Notes: generated from the letters alone by a model not told the origin. A DNA stretch of 64,000 nt from an uncultured Phocaeicola sp. (GCA_944320845.1 CALUJA010000002.1:124001-188000), one strand, 5' to 3'. Counted from the first letter of the stretch, positions 47,229 through 56,444 are shown. Translations and numbers: made by a program.

Positions 47229-49028
47229 ATGAATACAGCTGATGATAACAATAATCTGCTCCAGCGTTTGCTTGTTTGGCGCGAGAAGCACATCAAGGAC
47301 CGGCAGTTTATACTGCTGTTAAGCTTCATTGTTGGTGTCTGTACGGCATTGGCGGCTTATGTGCTGAAATTTCTGGTGGAGTATATCAAGGAATTTTTGA
47401 CCGAGAACTTCGATTCGACGGGTGCTAACTGGCTGTATCTTGTATACCCGGTAGTCGGCATTTTCCTTACGAGTCTTTTTATCCGCAAAATAGTGCGCGA
47501 TGACATAAGCCACGGTGTAACGAAGATTCTGTATGCCATTTCCCGCCGGCAGAGCCGTATCAAGCGCCATAATGTATGGTCGTCGGTCTGCGCTTCTGCC
47601 ATTACAATCGGATTTGGAGGCTCGGTCGGGGCTGAGGCGCCTATCGTGCTGACGGGTTCGGCTATAGGCTCTAATCTGGGCAGCATATTCCGGATGGACC
47701 ACAAGACCCTGATGCTGCTGGTGGGATGCGGCGCTGCCGGAGCGGTTTCGGGCATATTCAAGGCTCCGATTGCCGGGTTGGTATTTACGTTGGAAGTGCT
47801 GATGATTGACCTTACGATGGCATCTCTTCTGCCGCTGCTTATTACCAGCGTGACGGCTGCTTCGCTTTCATATGTGTTGACCGGTACGGAATCCATGTTT
47901 TATTTTCATCTGGATTATCCTTTTGCAATGGAAAGGGTGCCTTATGCCATAGCCTTGGGAATCTTTTGCGGGTTGGTTGCATGGTATTTCACCCGTTCGA
48001 TGAACTGGATTGAAAATATATTCCGGCGTTATACCAATCCTTATGTGAAGTTTCTGATAGGGGGAACGATGCTGAGTATCCTGATATTCCTTTTTCCGCC
48101 ACTTTACGGAGAGGGATATGATACTATCTCTCTCTTGCTGAACGGGACGACATCCGACGATTGGGATACGGTGATGAACAACTCTTTGTTCTATGGGCAC
48201 GGTCACATGCTTATTATTTATCTGCTGCTGATTATTTTGTTCAAGGTCTTTGCTTCGAGTGCGACCAACGGCGGAGGCGGATGCGGCGGTATTTTTGCAC
48301 CGAGTCTGTTTCTGGGATGCATTGCCGGCTTTGTCTTTTCTTATGTCTGCAACGAATTTCATATCGGCAATACGTATATTCCGGAAAAGAACTTTGCGCT
48401 GATGGGTATGGCCGGACTGATGTCGGGTGTTATGCATGCTCCGCTTACGGGCATATTCCTCATCGCCGAGCTTACGGGAGGATATGATTTGTTTCTGCCC
48501 CTAATGATTGTTTCAGTGTGTGCATATCTGACGATTATCGTATTCGAACCTCACAGCATCTATTCCATGCGTCTGGCTAAGAAGGGGGAACTGGTCACTC
48601 ATCATAAGGACAAAGCGGTGTTGACTCTGATGAACATGGAGAGTGTGATAGAGACAGATTTTCTGGTGGTGCGGCCGGACATGGATTTGGGAGAGATGGT
48701 AAAGGTCATTTCAAAGTCGGGACGCAATCTTTTTCCCGTGGTCGACATAAACAATAAGCTGTTGGGAATTGTCGTTTTAAACAATATCCGCAACATTATG
48801 TTCCGTCAGGAACTTTATCATCGTTACCGTGTGGAGAATTTTATGGTTGCACCGAAAGCCTGCATCAACATAACCGATTCGATGGAGGATGTGATGCGGC
48901 GGTTTGATGAAACGGGGGCATGGAATCTTCCCGTGGTGGACGAGGATGGAAAGTATAGGGGAATCGTCTCAAAGTCGAAGATGCTGACGGCTTACCGGCA
49001 GGTACTGGTCGATTTGTCGGCGGAATAA
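47229..49028 (+). CDS. ClC-family chloride channel/transporter with CBS pair
   Basis: The 599-residue membrane protein has about a dozen hydrophobic helices in the ClC pattern: helix B/C near the start, the GFGGSVGAEAPIVLTGSAIGSNLG motif near residue 133 with the gating glutamate (GAEAP), VFTLEVLMIDLT near 195, GGGGCGGIFAPSLFLG near 345, and a C-terminal cytosolic CBS pair (about 460-595: TDFLVVRPDMDLGEMV, VENFMVAPKACIN). The position matching the internal proton glutamate of E. coli ClC seems to hold Val (EVLM), which would suggest channel behaviour; that alignment was done by eye. Confidence 0.92.
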   Translation: MNTADDNNNLLQRLLVWREKHIKDRQFILLLSFIVGVCTALAAYVLKFLVEYIKEFLTENFDSTGANWLYLVYPVVGIFLTSLFIRKIVRDDISHGVTKILYAISRRQSRIKRHNVWSSVCASAITIGFGGSVGAEAPIVLTGSAIGSNLGSIFRMDHKTLMLLVGCGAAGAVSGIFKAPIAGLVFTLEVLMIDLTMASLLPLLITSVTAASLSYVLTGTESMFYFHLDYPFAMERVPYAIALGIFCGLVAWYFTRSMNWIENIFRRYTNPYVKFLIGGTMLSILIFLFPPLYGEGYDTISLLLNGTTSDDWDTVMNNSLFYGHGHMLIIYLLLIILFKVFASSATNGGGGCGGIFAPSLFLGCIAGFVFSYVCNEFHIGNTYIPEKNFALMGMAGLMSGVMHAPLTGIFLIAELTGGYDLFLPLMIVSVCAYLTIIVFEPHSIYSMRLAKKGELVTHHKDKAVLTLMNMESVIETDFLVVRPDMDLGEMVKVISKSGRNLFPVVDINNKLLGIVVLNNIRNIMFRQELYHRYRVENFMVAPKACINITDSMEDVMRRFDETGAWNLPVVDEDGKYRGIVSKSKMLTAYRQVLVDLSAE

Positions 49029-49109
49029 GAATCGTTTGGCGGCGGGAAAAAGAATTTCGGCAGGAACGGAATCTTTTTTCCGTCATAAGTAAATTTTAAG
49101 AATGTAAGT

Positions 49110-50081
49110 ATGGAAAAGAAAGATTTGCGGATTGTATATATGGGAACTCCCGAGTTCGCCGTGGAAAGCCTGAGAAGACTGGTTGAAGGAGGGTATAATA
49201 TCGTCGGGGTGATAACGATGCCCGACAAGCCGATGGGGCGTCACGGAAGTGTGCTTCAGGCAAGCGCGGTAAAGCAATATGCCGTATCTCAGGGATTGAA
49301 GGTCTTGCAGCCGGAAAGGCTGAAGGATGAGGCGTTTTTGTCCGAGCTGCGGAGCCTGGAGGCCGACCTTCAGATTGTTGTCGCCTTCCGTATGCTGCCG
49401 GAGGTGGTATGGAACATGCCGCGCATGGGGACATTCAATCTGCATGCCTCTTTGCTCCCTCAGTATCGGGGGGCGGCTCCCATCAATTGGGCCGTCATCA
49501 ACGGCGAAAAGGAAACGGGCGTTACGACCTTTTTCCTGAAGCACGAAATCGATACGGGCGAGATTATCGACCAGGTTCGCGTGCCGATAGCGGACACAGA
49601 CAATGTGGAAATGGTTTACGGCCGCCTGATGAAAGTGGGTGGAGACTTGGTGATAAAGACGGTGGATGCCATCATGGCGGGCAGTGTGCATACGGTTCCT
49701 CAGGAAAGTGTGGCGGGATGCGGAGTGTTGCATCCGGCCCCGAAGATTTTTAAAGAGACCTGCCGCATAGACTGGAGCCGGGGAGTCAAGCCGGTCTATG
49801 ACTTTATCCGCGGACTGTCTCCTTATCCGGCGGCATGGACGGAGCTTTGCTCGCAGGATACCGCTCCGGTGATGCTTAAGATATTTGAAGCGGAAAAGAT
49901 GTTCGGAGAGCATTCGGCCAATCCCGGAGACATCGTGACGGATGGAAAGACCTTTTTCAGGATTGCTTCGTCCGACGGATGGCTGGATGTGCGCTCCCTG
50001 CAGCTGGCCGGGAAGAAAAGAATGTCTGTTGAGGACTTTCTGCGCGGATACCGGCACACGGAGGGGACGACGGCCAGATAA
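49110..50081 (+). CDS. fmt: Methionyl-tRNA formyltransferase
   Basis: Fmt formylates initiator Met-tRNA using 10-formyltetrahydrofolate. The 323-residue protein has IVYMGTPEFAVESLRRL at the start, the loop PDKPMGRHGSVLQASAVK, the catalytic segment FNLHASLLPQYRGAAPINWA with the HxSLLP motif near residue 110, and a C-terminal OB-like domain with IDWSRGVKPVYDFIRGLSPYP. It lies after clc with an 81-base gap and converges closely on the NigD-like gene (15 bases). Confidence 0.96.
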   Translation: MEKKDLRIVYMGTPEFAVESLRRLVEGGYNIVGVITMPDKPMGRHGSVLQASAVKQYAVSQGLKVLQPERLKDEAFLSELRSLEADLQIVVAFRMLPEVVWNMPRMGTFNLHASLLPQYRGAAPINWAVINGEKETGVTTFFLKHEIDTGEIIDQVRVPIADTDNVEMVYGRLMKVGGDLVIKTVDAIMAGSVHTVPQESVAGCGVLHPAPKIFKETCRIDWSRGVKPVYDFIRGLSPYPAAWTELCSQDTAPVMLKIFEAEKMFGEHSANPGDIVTDGKTFFRIASSDGWLDVRSLQLAGKKRMSVEDFLRGYRHTEGTTAR

Positions 50082-50096
50082 AGCCCGCTTTCCGGC

Positions 50097-50858
50097 TTAT
50101 CGGCTGTTGCAGAACAGGCCGTCAGAAAAGGTTTCGTCCTGATTCAGTATCTGTCCTTTCCGGACGAAACATTCGGCGTGCTTGTTTGTACCGTTATTAT
50201 AATAAATGTGGAATCCTTCGAAAGCGGGACTCTCATATTCGGGGATACTGGAAAGCTTGAAGGATACCACGCTCCAGAATGTTTCCGACTGCGAGTCTTG
50301 TCCGGCATTGTGGCGCAATTCTACAGGCAGCCACCCGTTTTCGTCTATTTGGCAGCCTTCATCCAGCAGCAGGCTGATGCGGTGTGGCTTTTCCGTATCG
50401 TGTCCCTTTATATAGAGCTGGACATTAAGATGCTGTGCACTGATGGAAACTCCGATAATCTGAAGAGGGTCGTTCCCGAAGTCGGTGTCGGAGCCGTTTT
50501 CCGGACGGGTAATCCGCAAGTCATCTGCGTCTTTTGTAAGCACTTTATACAGCTCTACGACATTTACCTCTTTTTCTCCTCCCTCTTGGACATCGGCCTC
50601 TATTTCGTTGGCAGGCACGCTTATCAATACTCTTTGGCCGGTCTCGTCCGCGTCGGCGGCGGCAAAGCGTTCCGGATTGGATGGAACCAGCGTGCCGTGC
50701 GAGTCAGACTCTATCTTTAACCTGCCGTCGTTGGTTACCGTGCCGAGCGTGAGGTATATCAAATCCGGCTCGTCGTCGTTCAGACTGCATGAAAAGATGG
50801 CGGTCACACAGCAAAGCAGCAGTCCTGCCCTGAAACATATTTGTTTTAAAAGGTTCAT
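50097..50858 (-). CDS. NigD-like lipoprotein
   Basis: The 253-residue protein has a lipoprotein signal peptide (AGLLLCCVTAIFSCSLNDDEP; Cys near residue 24) and then a beta-rich body with the NigD-type N-terminal OB-like part (YLTLGTVTNDGRLKIESDSHG, VPSNPERFAAADADETGQRV) followed by a second beta domain with HIYYNNGTNKH near the end. It is probably an envelope lipoprotein. It diverges from the sigma factor gene at 51009, so a functional link with that unit is possible but unproven. ATG 50858 gives the clean signal peptide; an upstream frame extends toward 50981 without similarity. Confidence 0.72.
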   Translation of the reverse strand: MNLLKQICFRAGLLLCCVTAIFSCSLNDDEPDLIYLTLGTVTNDGRLKIESDSHGTLVPSNPERFAAADADETGQRVLISVPANEIEADVQEGGEKEVNVVELYKVLTKDADDLRITRPENGSDTDFGNDPLQIIGVSISAQHLNVQLYIKGHDTEKPHRISLLLDEGCQIDENGWLPVELRHNAGQDSQSETFWSVVSFKLSSIPEYESPAFEGFHIYYNNGTNKHAECFVRKGQILNQDETFSDGLFCNSR

Positions 50859-50961
50859 ATATCCGTATTCCGTTTGCGTGTAAAATAGATGCCGGGAAAA
50901 TATACTGCGCTCTTTTGTGTTAAAACACTTTAATGAAAGAAAAACATGAGGTTGTGTGCAG

Positions 50962-50969
50962 TATTTTTG
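50962..50969 (+). promoter_or_regulatory. -7 box of the sigma factor/barrel operon
   Basis: TATTTTTG, 39 bases upstream of ATG 51009, in the 150-base divergent region with the NigD-like gene. I see no clear -33 TTTG. Confidence 0.45.
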
Positions 50970-51008
50970 CATCGCTATCATTTATTAACTAAAGCTTGAG
51001 TGAGTTAT

Positions 51009-51563
51009 ATGACGGAGGAGGAACTGGCGTTACGATGCAAACAGGCAGACAACAGAGCGCAGAAAGAGCTGTATGAGCAGTATGGAGGCGTGTTGTTTGC
51101 CATATGCCTTCGTTATATCGGCGATAGGGAAGCGGCGGAAGATGTGTTTCATGACGGAATCATCCGGATATTCCAGTCAATATCCAGGCAGTTTGCCTAT
51201 CAGGGGGAAGGCTCGCTGAAGGCATGGCTGTCGCGTGTGATGGTGAACGAAGCGTTGGGCTATTTGCGGAAAAGGAACATGCAGATGAAACAGGAAGTGC
51301 TGATGGATGAGGTTCCGGATACGCAGGAGGCCGACGATGGTGAGGCAAGTGACATTCCGCGTGGGGTACTGATGAAACTCATCAGAGAACTGCCCGAAGG
51401 GTATCGTACGGTATTCAATCTTTATGTTTTCGAAGAGAAAAGCCATAAGGAGATAGCGTCTTTGCTGGGGATTACCGAGCATACTTCTTCTTCTCAGTTT
51501 TATCGGGCCAAGACTCTGCTGATAAGAAAAATAAACGAATATAGAAAGAGACTGCAACGATGA
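51009..51563 (+). CDS. ECF-type RNA polymerase sigma factor
   Basis: The 184-residue protein is a sigma-70-family factor of the extracytoplasmic-function type: region 2 (about 20-90) with YEQYGGVLFAICLRYIGDREAAEDVFHDGIIRIFQ broken near its middle, and region 4 (about 120-180) with LPEGYRTVFNLYVFEEKSHKEIASLLG broken near its middle and the helix-turn-helix GITEHTSSSQFYRAKTLL. No extra C-terminal extension is seen. ATG 51009 is used; an in-frame GTG at 51000 is possible. Its stop overlaps the next start codon (ATGA at 51560), so the next protein is translationally coupled and probably controls it. Confidence 0.93.
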   Translation: MTEEELALRCKQADNRAQKELYEQYGGVLFAICLRYIGDREAAEDVFHDGIIRIFQSISRQFAYQGEGSLKAWLSRVMVNEALGYLRKRNMQMKQEVLMDEVPDTQEADDGEASDIPRGVLMKLIRELPEGYRTVFNLYVFEEKSHKEIASLLGITEHTSSSQFYRAKTLLIRKINEYRKRLQR

Positions 51564-52858
51564 TAGAGGAAAAAAAATGGATACAGGATATACGCGACCG
51601 GATGGATGGCTATTCCGAACCTCTTCCTGCGGGGATGTGGGACAAGGTTGAGAAGGAACTGGGGGCGCGAAAGGTCATTCCGTTGCGGAGGAAGTGGCAG
51701 ATGGCTGCCGCCGCCGCGCTGATAGCCGCCGTTTCTTCGCTGACATTCTGGCTTTGGACTTCGCCGGCGGCTGATTCGTTAAGCCGGAAAGGGGACCTGG
51801 CGCAGAAGGAAGAGAAGGCTGTGCTGGAAAAAACGAAGCCTTTTGTCTATTCCGAAACACCGGAGAAGCCGGCAATGGCTGTCGTTGAGAAGGTAAAAAT
51901 AAAGGGAGAGGCGGTGCCGGCGGCTCCTGCAGCGGTGCGAATGGCGGTTGTGGCGGAAGATGAGCCGGATGAAGAGGCTGAGACGGAAGTTTCGGCCGAT
52001 GCACAGCCGGAGTCAGACCGCGGGCCGGTTTCCGCAGAGAAAAGGGCGCAGGATGAAAAGAAAGTGCAGTTGCTGCGGGCTTCCAGGGATGCAGACCGCA
52101 GACAAATGGAGCAAAACGCATCTTGGGCCAAGAAGGAGAAAAGCCGGAGCGGGCAGAGCTGGCAGATGAGCCTGGGGGCAGGCAACGCTCCCTATTCCTA
52201 TTCCAATTCGTTTGGCGGCTTCGGCCGTGTAGCCTCCCATACTATCGGCTTGGGAGGCAGTAATCTTGTGATGAATCCACTGTCGGATGAAGCGACTGCC
52301 TATAATCAGGTCATGTTTAATAACCGTGAGCAGTCGTCGAGGACAGAAGTCCATCACCGTATGCCCGTAAGCGTAGGAGCTTCTGTCAAGTGGTTTTTCC
52401 ATGAAGATTGGGCATTAGAGAGCGGTTTGTTTTATACCATACTTTCTTCCGATGCCCGTTCGGGCGCAGAATCCTACATGGAAGAAAAGTGGAAGCTGCA
52501 TTATATAGGCATTCCGCTTAAGATTCACCGCTCCGTTTGGCAGAATGAGCGCTTCAGCTTCTATGCATCAGCGGGCGGTGCGGTCGAGAAGTGCGTTTCG
52601 GGAGATTTGGAGACCGTGTACGTAACAGGCGGTGGCAATCGTGAGGTGATTCATTCATCGTTGGATGTTGACCCTTTGCAGTGGTCGGTTGTGGCGGGCA
52701 TCGGTGCGCAGGTGAATTTCACAAAGCAGTTTGGACTGTATGTCGAGCCGGGCATTGCCTATTACTTCGATGACGGATGCGATATCGAAACGTTCCGCAA
52801 GGAGCATCCTTTGACTTTTAATCTTCAGTTGGGCTTGCGTTTCAGCTTTTTGAAATGA
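51560..52858 (+). CDS. Putative anti-sigma-like membrane protein with C-terminal outer-membrane barrel domain
   Basis: The 432-residue protein starts with about 45 cytosolic residues (EEKKWIQDIRDRMDGYSEPL), followed by one clear membrane segment (residues 47-66, WQMAAAAALIAAVSSLTFWL), a charged Lys/Glu/Ala-rich linker (about 67-200) and a beta-rich C-terminal region (about 205-432) that resembles the PorT-type outer-membrane barrel (VSVGASVKWFFHEDWALESG, GAQVNFTKQFGLYVEPGIAY, LGLRFSFLK with a C-terminal aromatic-rich strand). The start overlaps the sigma factor by four bases. I infer an envelope-spanning regulator: cytosolic sigma binding, inner-membrane anchor and outer-membrane barrel in one chain. 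No typical anti-sigma motif (such as a zinc site) is visible. Confidence 0.8.
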   Translation: MIEEKKWIQDIRDRMDGYSEPLPAGMWDKVEKELGARKVIPLRRKWQMAAAAALIAAVSSLTFWLWTSPAADSLSRKGDLAQKEEKAVLEKTKPFVYSETPEKPAMAVVEKVKIKGEAVPAAPAAVRMAVVAEDEPDEEAETEVSADAQPESDRGPVSAEKRAQDEKKVQLLRASRDADRRQMEQNASWAKKEKSRSGQSWQMSLGAGNAPYSYSNSFGGFGRVASHTIGLGGSNLVMNPLSDEATAYNQVMFNNREQSSRTEVHHRMPVSVGASVKWFFHEDWALESGLFYTILSSDARSGAESYMEEKWKLHYIGIPLKIHRSVWQNERFSFYASAGGAVEKCVSGDLETVYVTGGGNREVIHSSLDVDPLQWSVVAGIGAQVNFTKQFGLYVEPGIAYYFDDGCDIETFRKEHPLTFNLQLGLRFSFLK

Positions 52859-52903
52859 AGCGGGGCGGTGGCGGAAAAATTGTGAGATAAAGGGGATAAA
52901 CTT

Positions 52904-52935
52904 TTTGTATTATAAGCAAAATAGTTTTATCTTTG
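52904..52935 (+). promoter_or_regulatory. Promoter of rpe
   Basis: TTTG (52904-52907), 20 bases, then TATCTTTG (52928-52935): an almost perfect Bacteroides -33/-7 pair. Confidence 0.75.
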
Positions 52936-52957
52936 TGTGAAAAGGAAGTTCTAAAGT

Positions 52958-53620
52958 ATGGAAAGTGAGATTAAAGTGTCTCCTTCGTTGTTGGCAGCAG
53001 ACTTTTCTGATTTACGAAGGGAGCTTGACAAGATTAATGCCAGTGAAGCCGACTGGTTGCACCTCGATATAATGGACGGAGTGTTTGTACCAAATATCTC
53101 GTTTGGATTTCCCGTACTGAAATATGTTGCGGAGCTTTGCCGGAAACCGCTTGATGTGCATCTGATGATTGTGCAGCCGGAAAAGTTTATTCACGAGGTG
53201 AAAGCGTTGGGCGCAATGATGATGAACGTGCATTTTGAGGCGTGTCCCCATCTGCATCGTGTAGTCCAACAGATAAAAGAGTCGGGGATGAAGGCCGGTG
53301 TGACGCTGAACCCATCGACGCCGGTTGCTATGCTGACCGATATAATAGAGGATGTGGATATGGTTTTGCTCATGAGCGTAAATCCGGGATTCGGCGGCCA
53401 GAAGTTCATTACGCACACTTTGCAGAAAGTTCGGCAGTTGCGCGAGCTGATTGACCAAAGAGGAGCGCAGGCGTTGATAGAGGTAGACGGAGGCGTTAAC
53501 AGTGTCACGGCTCCGGCATTGGTAGCGGCCGGAGTGGATGTCTTGGTGGCGGGAAGTGCCGTTTTCAAGGCCGCAGACATGAAAGAAGCCATCCATCAGT
53601 TTAAGATATTAAGGCGATAA
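52958..53620 (+). CDS. rpe: Ribulose-phosphate 3-epimerase
   Basis: Rpe interconverts ribulose 5-phosphate and xylulose 5-phosphate in the pentose phosphate pathway. The 220-residue TIM barrel has KVSPSLLAADFSDLRRELDK, the LHLDIMDGVFVPNISFG segment with metal-binding His and Asp, DVHLMIVQPEKFI, VNPGFGGQKFI near residue 145 and EVDGGVN with the second Asp. Length matches the family. It is followed at once by the comEC-like gene. Confidence 0.97.
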   Translation: MESEIKVSPSLLAADFSDLRRELDKINASEADWLHLDIMDGVFVPNISFGFPVLKYVAELCRKPLDVHLMIVQPEKFIHEVKALGAMMMNVHFEACPHLHRVVQQIKESGMKAGVTLNPSTPVAMLTDIIEDVDMVLLMSVNPGFGGQKFITHTLQKVRQLRELIDQRGAQALIEVDGGVNSVTAPALVAAGVDVLVAGSAVFKAADMKEAIHQFKILRR

Positions 53621-53630
53621 CGTGGGGACA

Positions 53631-55220
53631 ATGCCTCCTTTTATGGCTTATCCGCTGTTCCGGTTGACCATTTGCCTGGCAGCCGGAATTTTTTTGTCCG
53701 ATACTTTGTTGGCGGGGTGCGTTTCGTGGACAGAGATGGCGGTTGCATTCGGCTTTTCGGTCGGATTGCTTTTCTTTTTTTACCGCACGTTTTTCTACCG
53801 TTATCGCATGTTGTTCGGCGTTTTGTGCGGCATCTCCTTCATGTTGCTTGGCGGTGCACTGGCGTTGAAGTCCCGTTCAGAAATTTTTTTTCATTGGGAC
53901 GGCAGGAAGCAGGTTTATAGCGGAGTGGTTGAGTCGGTGCCTTATTTTAAGGGGAAGACTATGCGTGCCGAAGTTTTCGTGTCTTCCGTATGCAATCCGG
54001 GTGATACCTTAAAGAGCCGTTCGGTCAATCGTTCCGTTCTGCTTTATTGGATGCCGGACAGTTTGGCTCAGCCTTTGCGGTGTGGAGACAGCGTGTGTTT
54101 TTACGCCCGGATAGCACGTCCGGACTTTAAGGAGGCGGGTTTCGACTATGCTGAATACTTGATGCGGAAAGGCATTGCAGGAACAGCCGTGGTTTATGCG
54201 GGCGACTGGCGGAGGGTGCATAACGGCTCCGGTCTGACTTTCCGCCAGAAAGCGTCGGTCTGGCAGCGGCAGATAACGGATACCTACAGCAGTTGGGGAT
54301 TTTCAGGAGATACCTTGGCTGTGGTTTCAGCCTTGACTGTAGGAGATACACACGAGCTGACACCGGAGCTGAAGGCGGTATACAATGCATCGGGAGCAAG
54401 CCATGTGCTGTCTTTGTCGGGACTGCATGTCGGCATTCTCGCGGGAATCCTGACGGGGATATTCTATCCGCTGTGCCGCCGGTGGCGGTCAGGAAGGCAG
54501 ATTGTTGCTTTCTTGGTGGTGGTGGCATTATGGATTTTTGCCGTCATGTCAGGACTAAGCCCGTCTATGGTGCGTGCAGTCGTCATGTTTTCTCTGTATG
54601 TGGCGGCTTCTTTGTTTACAAGAGAGCGCTTTTCGGGATTTCTTGCGCTGACTTTGGCCGCCTTTGTGATGCTGCTTTATCAGCCCTTTTATCTGTTTGA
54701 TGTCAGTTTTCAGCTTTCGTTTGTGGCGGTGCTGGCTTTGTTGTGCCTCTATCCGGTGTTTTCCGGATGGTGTCCGTTCCGGGGCAGGGCCTTTCGGTAT
54801 GTATGGAACATGCTTACACTTTCGTTTGCGGCCCAGTTGGGAACCCTTCCCTTTGTCCTGCATTATTTCGGGACTTTCCCTACCTATTTTCTGTTGGCCA
54901 ATTTGGTTGTCTCCCCTTTGTCCGTATGCATTCTTGGCAGTGCCTTGGCAGCCTTTGTGCTTTGCCCTGTTCCGGTTCTCGGAGCATGGGCGGCAAAGTC
55001 TTTGGGCTTCTTTACCGGAGCGCTGAACGGAGCGATGGAGTGGGTGCAGCGGCTTGCCGGTTCTCAGATAACCTCGGTCTATGTGTCGGCTTTTCAGGCA
55101 CTGATGCTGTGTCTCTGCCTGAGTCTGCTGTATGTTTATTGGCATGGGCGGAAAGCTTCGCATGTTATCGGGATTCTGACGGCCCTGATACTGTTTCTGT
55201 TGGCCGGCATCATCGCTTGA
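53631..55220 (+). CDS. ComEC/Rec2-family membrane protein without a metallo-beta-lactamase domain
   Basis: ComEC proteins form the inner-membrane DNA channel for natural transformation. The protein (529 residues from ATG 53631; GTG 53622 is possible) has two or three N-terminal helices, a beta-rich DUF4131-like soluble part (about 80-220) and the competence domain with many helices: LTPELKAVYNASGASHVLSLSGLHVGI broken near residue 250, SGLSPSMVRAVVMF, LFDVSFQLSFVAVLALL and QLGTLPFVLHYFGTFPTYFLLANL broken near 415. The C-terminal metallo-beta-lactamase-like domain of long ComEC is absent. It follows rpe closely. The role in DNA uptake is inferred from family only. Confidence 0.88.
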   Translation: MPPFMAYPLFRLTICLAAGIFLSDTLLAGCVSWTEMAVAFGFSVGLLFFFYRTFFYRYRMLFGVLCGISFMLLGGALALKSRSEIFFHWDGRKQVYSGVVESVPYFKGKTMRAEVFVSSVCNPGDTLKSRSVNRSVLLYWMPDSLAQPLRCGDSVCFYARIARPDFKEAGFDYAEYLMRKGIAGTAVVYAGDWRRVHNGSGLTFRQKASVWQRQITDTYSSWGFSGDTLAVVSALTVGDTHELTPELKAVYNASGASHVLSLSGLHVGILAGILTGIFYPLCRRWRSGRQIVAFLVVVALWIFAVMSGLSPSMVRAVVMFSLYVAASLFTRERFSGFLALTLAAFVMLLYQPFYLFDVSFQLSFVAVLALLCLYPVFSGWCPFRGRAFRYVWNMLTLSFAAQLGTLPFVLHYFGTFPTYFLLANLVVSPLSVCILGSALAAFVLCPVPVLGAWAAKSLGFFTGALNGAMEWVQRLAGSQITSVYVSAFQALMLCLCLSLLYVYWHGRKASHVIGILTALILFLLAGIIA

Positions 55221-55315
55221 CTGCATGGGCATGAAACTGTTTTCTTGTTGCCGTGAAAGCGGAGGGGGATATAAATAAAATCAGATTTTGTAGAGACTCT
55301 CCCGAAAATAATTCT

Positions 55316-55323
55316 TAATTTTG
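55316..55323 (+). promoter_or_regulatory. -7 box of nrnA
   Basis: TAATTTTG, 29 bases upstream of the ATG at 55353. A TTTG at 55287-55290 lies 25 bases upstream, slightly too far for an ideal -33 element. Confidence 0.5.
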
Positions 55324-55352
55324 CCCCTCAAAGTAAAATATAAACTCAGGAT

Positions 55353-56390
55353 ATGCTGTCGAAAGTAATACTTCAAGCCAATATAGATAAGGTGGAGACC
55401 TATTTCAACCGGGCCGAAAGGCTCGTGATAGTGACTCATGTATCGCCTGACGGCGACGCTTTGGGCTCGTCTTTAGGATTGTTTCATTTCCTTGCGGAGC
55501 AGGGAAAAGATGTGCGCGTCATCGTTCCGAACGCATTCCCCGACTTTTTGCGTTGGATGCCGGGGTCGAAAGATATAGTGCGTTATGACAAATACAAAGA
55601 GTTCGCCGACCGGTTGATTGCGGAGGCAGAGGTCATTTGCTGCCTTGATTTCAATGCTTTGTCGCGCATCGACGCGATGGCTGATGCTGTGCGGCAGGCC
55701 GCCGGGCGTAAGGTAATGGTCGACCATCACCTGAATCCCGAACCTTTTTGCAAGGTGACAATCTCTCATCCGGAAATATCATCCACCTCCGAACTCATAT
55801 TCCGCCTGATTTGCCGTATGGGATGTTTCGACGATATAACCCGTGAAGGAGCGGAGTGTATCTATACCGGCATGATGACTGATACGGGCGGATTTACTTA
55901 TAACTCCAATGACCGGCAGATTTATTTCATAATCGGCGAGCTGCTTTCAAAGGGCATCGACAAGGATGAAATCTACCGCAAGGTCTTCAACACCTATTCC
56001 GAAGGACGCCTGCGCCTGATGGGATATATGCTTTATGAGAAGATGCAGGTTTTTCCGCAGTTTCGTTCCGCCCTTATCTGGCTGACAAAAGAAGAGCAGG
56101 GACGCTTCCATTCGGTGAAGGGGGATACGGAAGGATTCGTTAACATGCCGTTGCAAATGAAGGGAATCTGTTTCTCCGTGTTTTTTCGGGAAGATACAGA
56201 AAAAAAGATGATTAAGGTCTCTCTCCGTTCGGTCGGCGCATTCCCGTGCAACCGGGTAGCGGAAGAATTCTTTAATGGCGGCGGACACCTGAACGCTTCA
56301 GGCGGCGAATTTTACGGAACAATGGACGAAGCGATTGCCTTGTTTAAGCAAGCGCTGGTGAAATATGAGGCCGACTTGCTTAAGAATTAA
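55353..56390 (+). CDS. nrnA: DHH-family bifunctional oligoribonuclease/pAp phosphatase (NrnA type)
   Basis: NrnA degrades short RNA oligomers and 3'-phosphoadenosine 5'-phosphate. The 345-residue protein has the DHH domain: LVIVTHVSPDGDALGSSLGL with the metal-binding Asp residues, CCLDFNALSRID, VMVDHHLNPEPF (the DHH motif) near residue 125 and YTGMMTDTGGFTYNS; then the DHHA1 domain with NGGGHLNASGGEF near 315. It is a stand-alone gene with its own -7 box and is followed by the DUF4827 gene after 81 bases. Confidence 0.93.
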   Translation: MLSKVILQANIDKVETYFNRAERLVIVTHVSPDGDALGSSLGLFHFLAEQGKDVRVIVPNAFPDFLRWMPGSKDIVRYDKYKEFADRLIAEAEVICCLDFNALSRIDAMADAVRQAAGRKVMVDHHLNPEPFCKVTISHPEISSTSELIFRLICRMGCFDDITREGAECIYTGMMTDTGGFTYNSNDRQIYFIIGELLSKGIDKDEIYRKVFNTYSEGRLRLMGYMLYEKMQVFPQFRSALIWLTKEEQGRFHSVKGDTEGFVNMPLQMKGICFSVFFREDTEKKMIKVSLRSVGAFPCNRVAEEFFNGGGHLNASGGEFYGTMDEAIALFKQALVKYEADLLKN

Positions 56391-56444
56391 TATAAAAATT
56401 CGTTATTTATTGAATATCACCTACGGATATATCCGGCAATTTAT

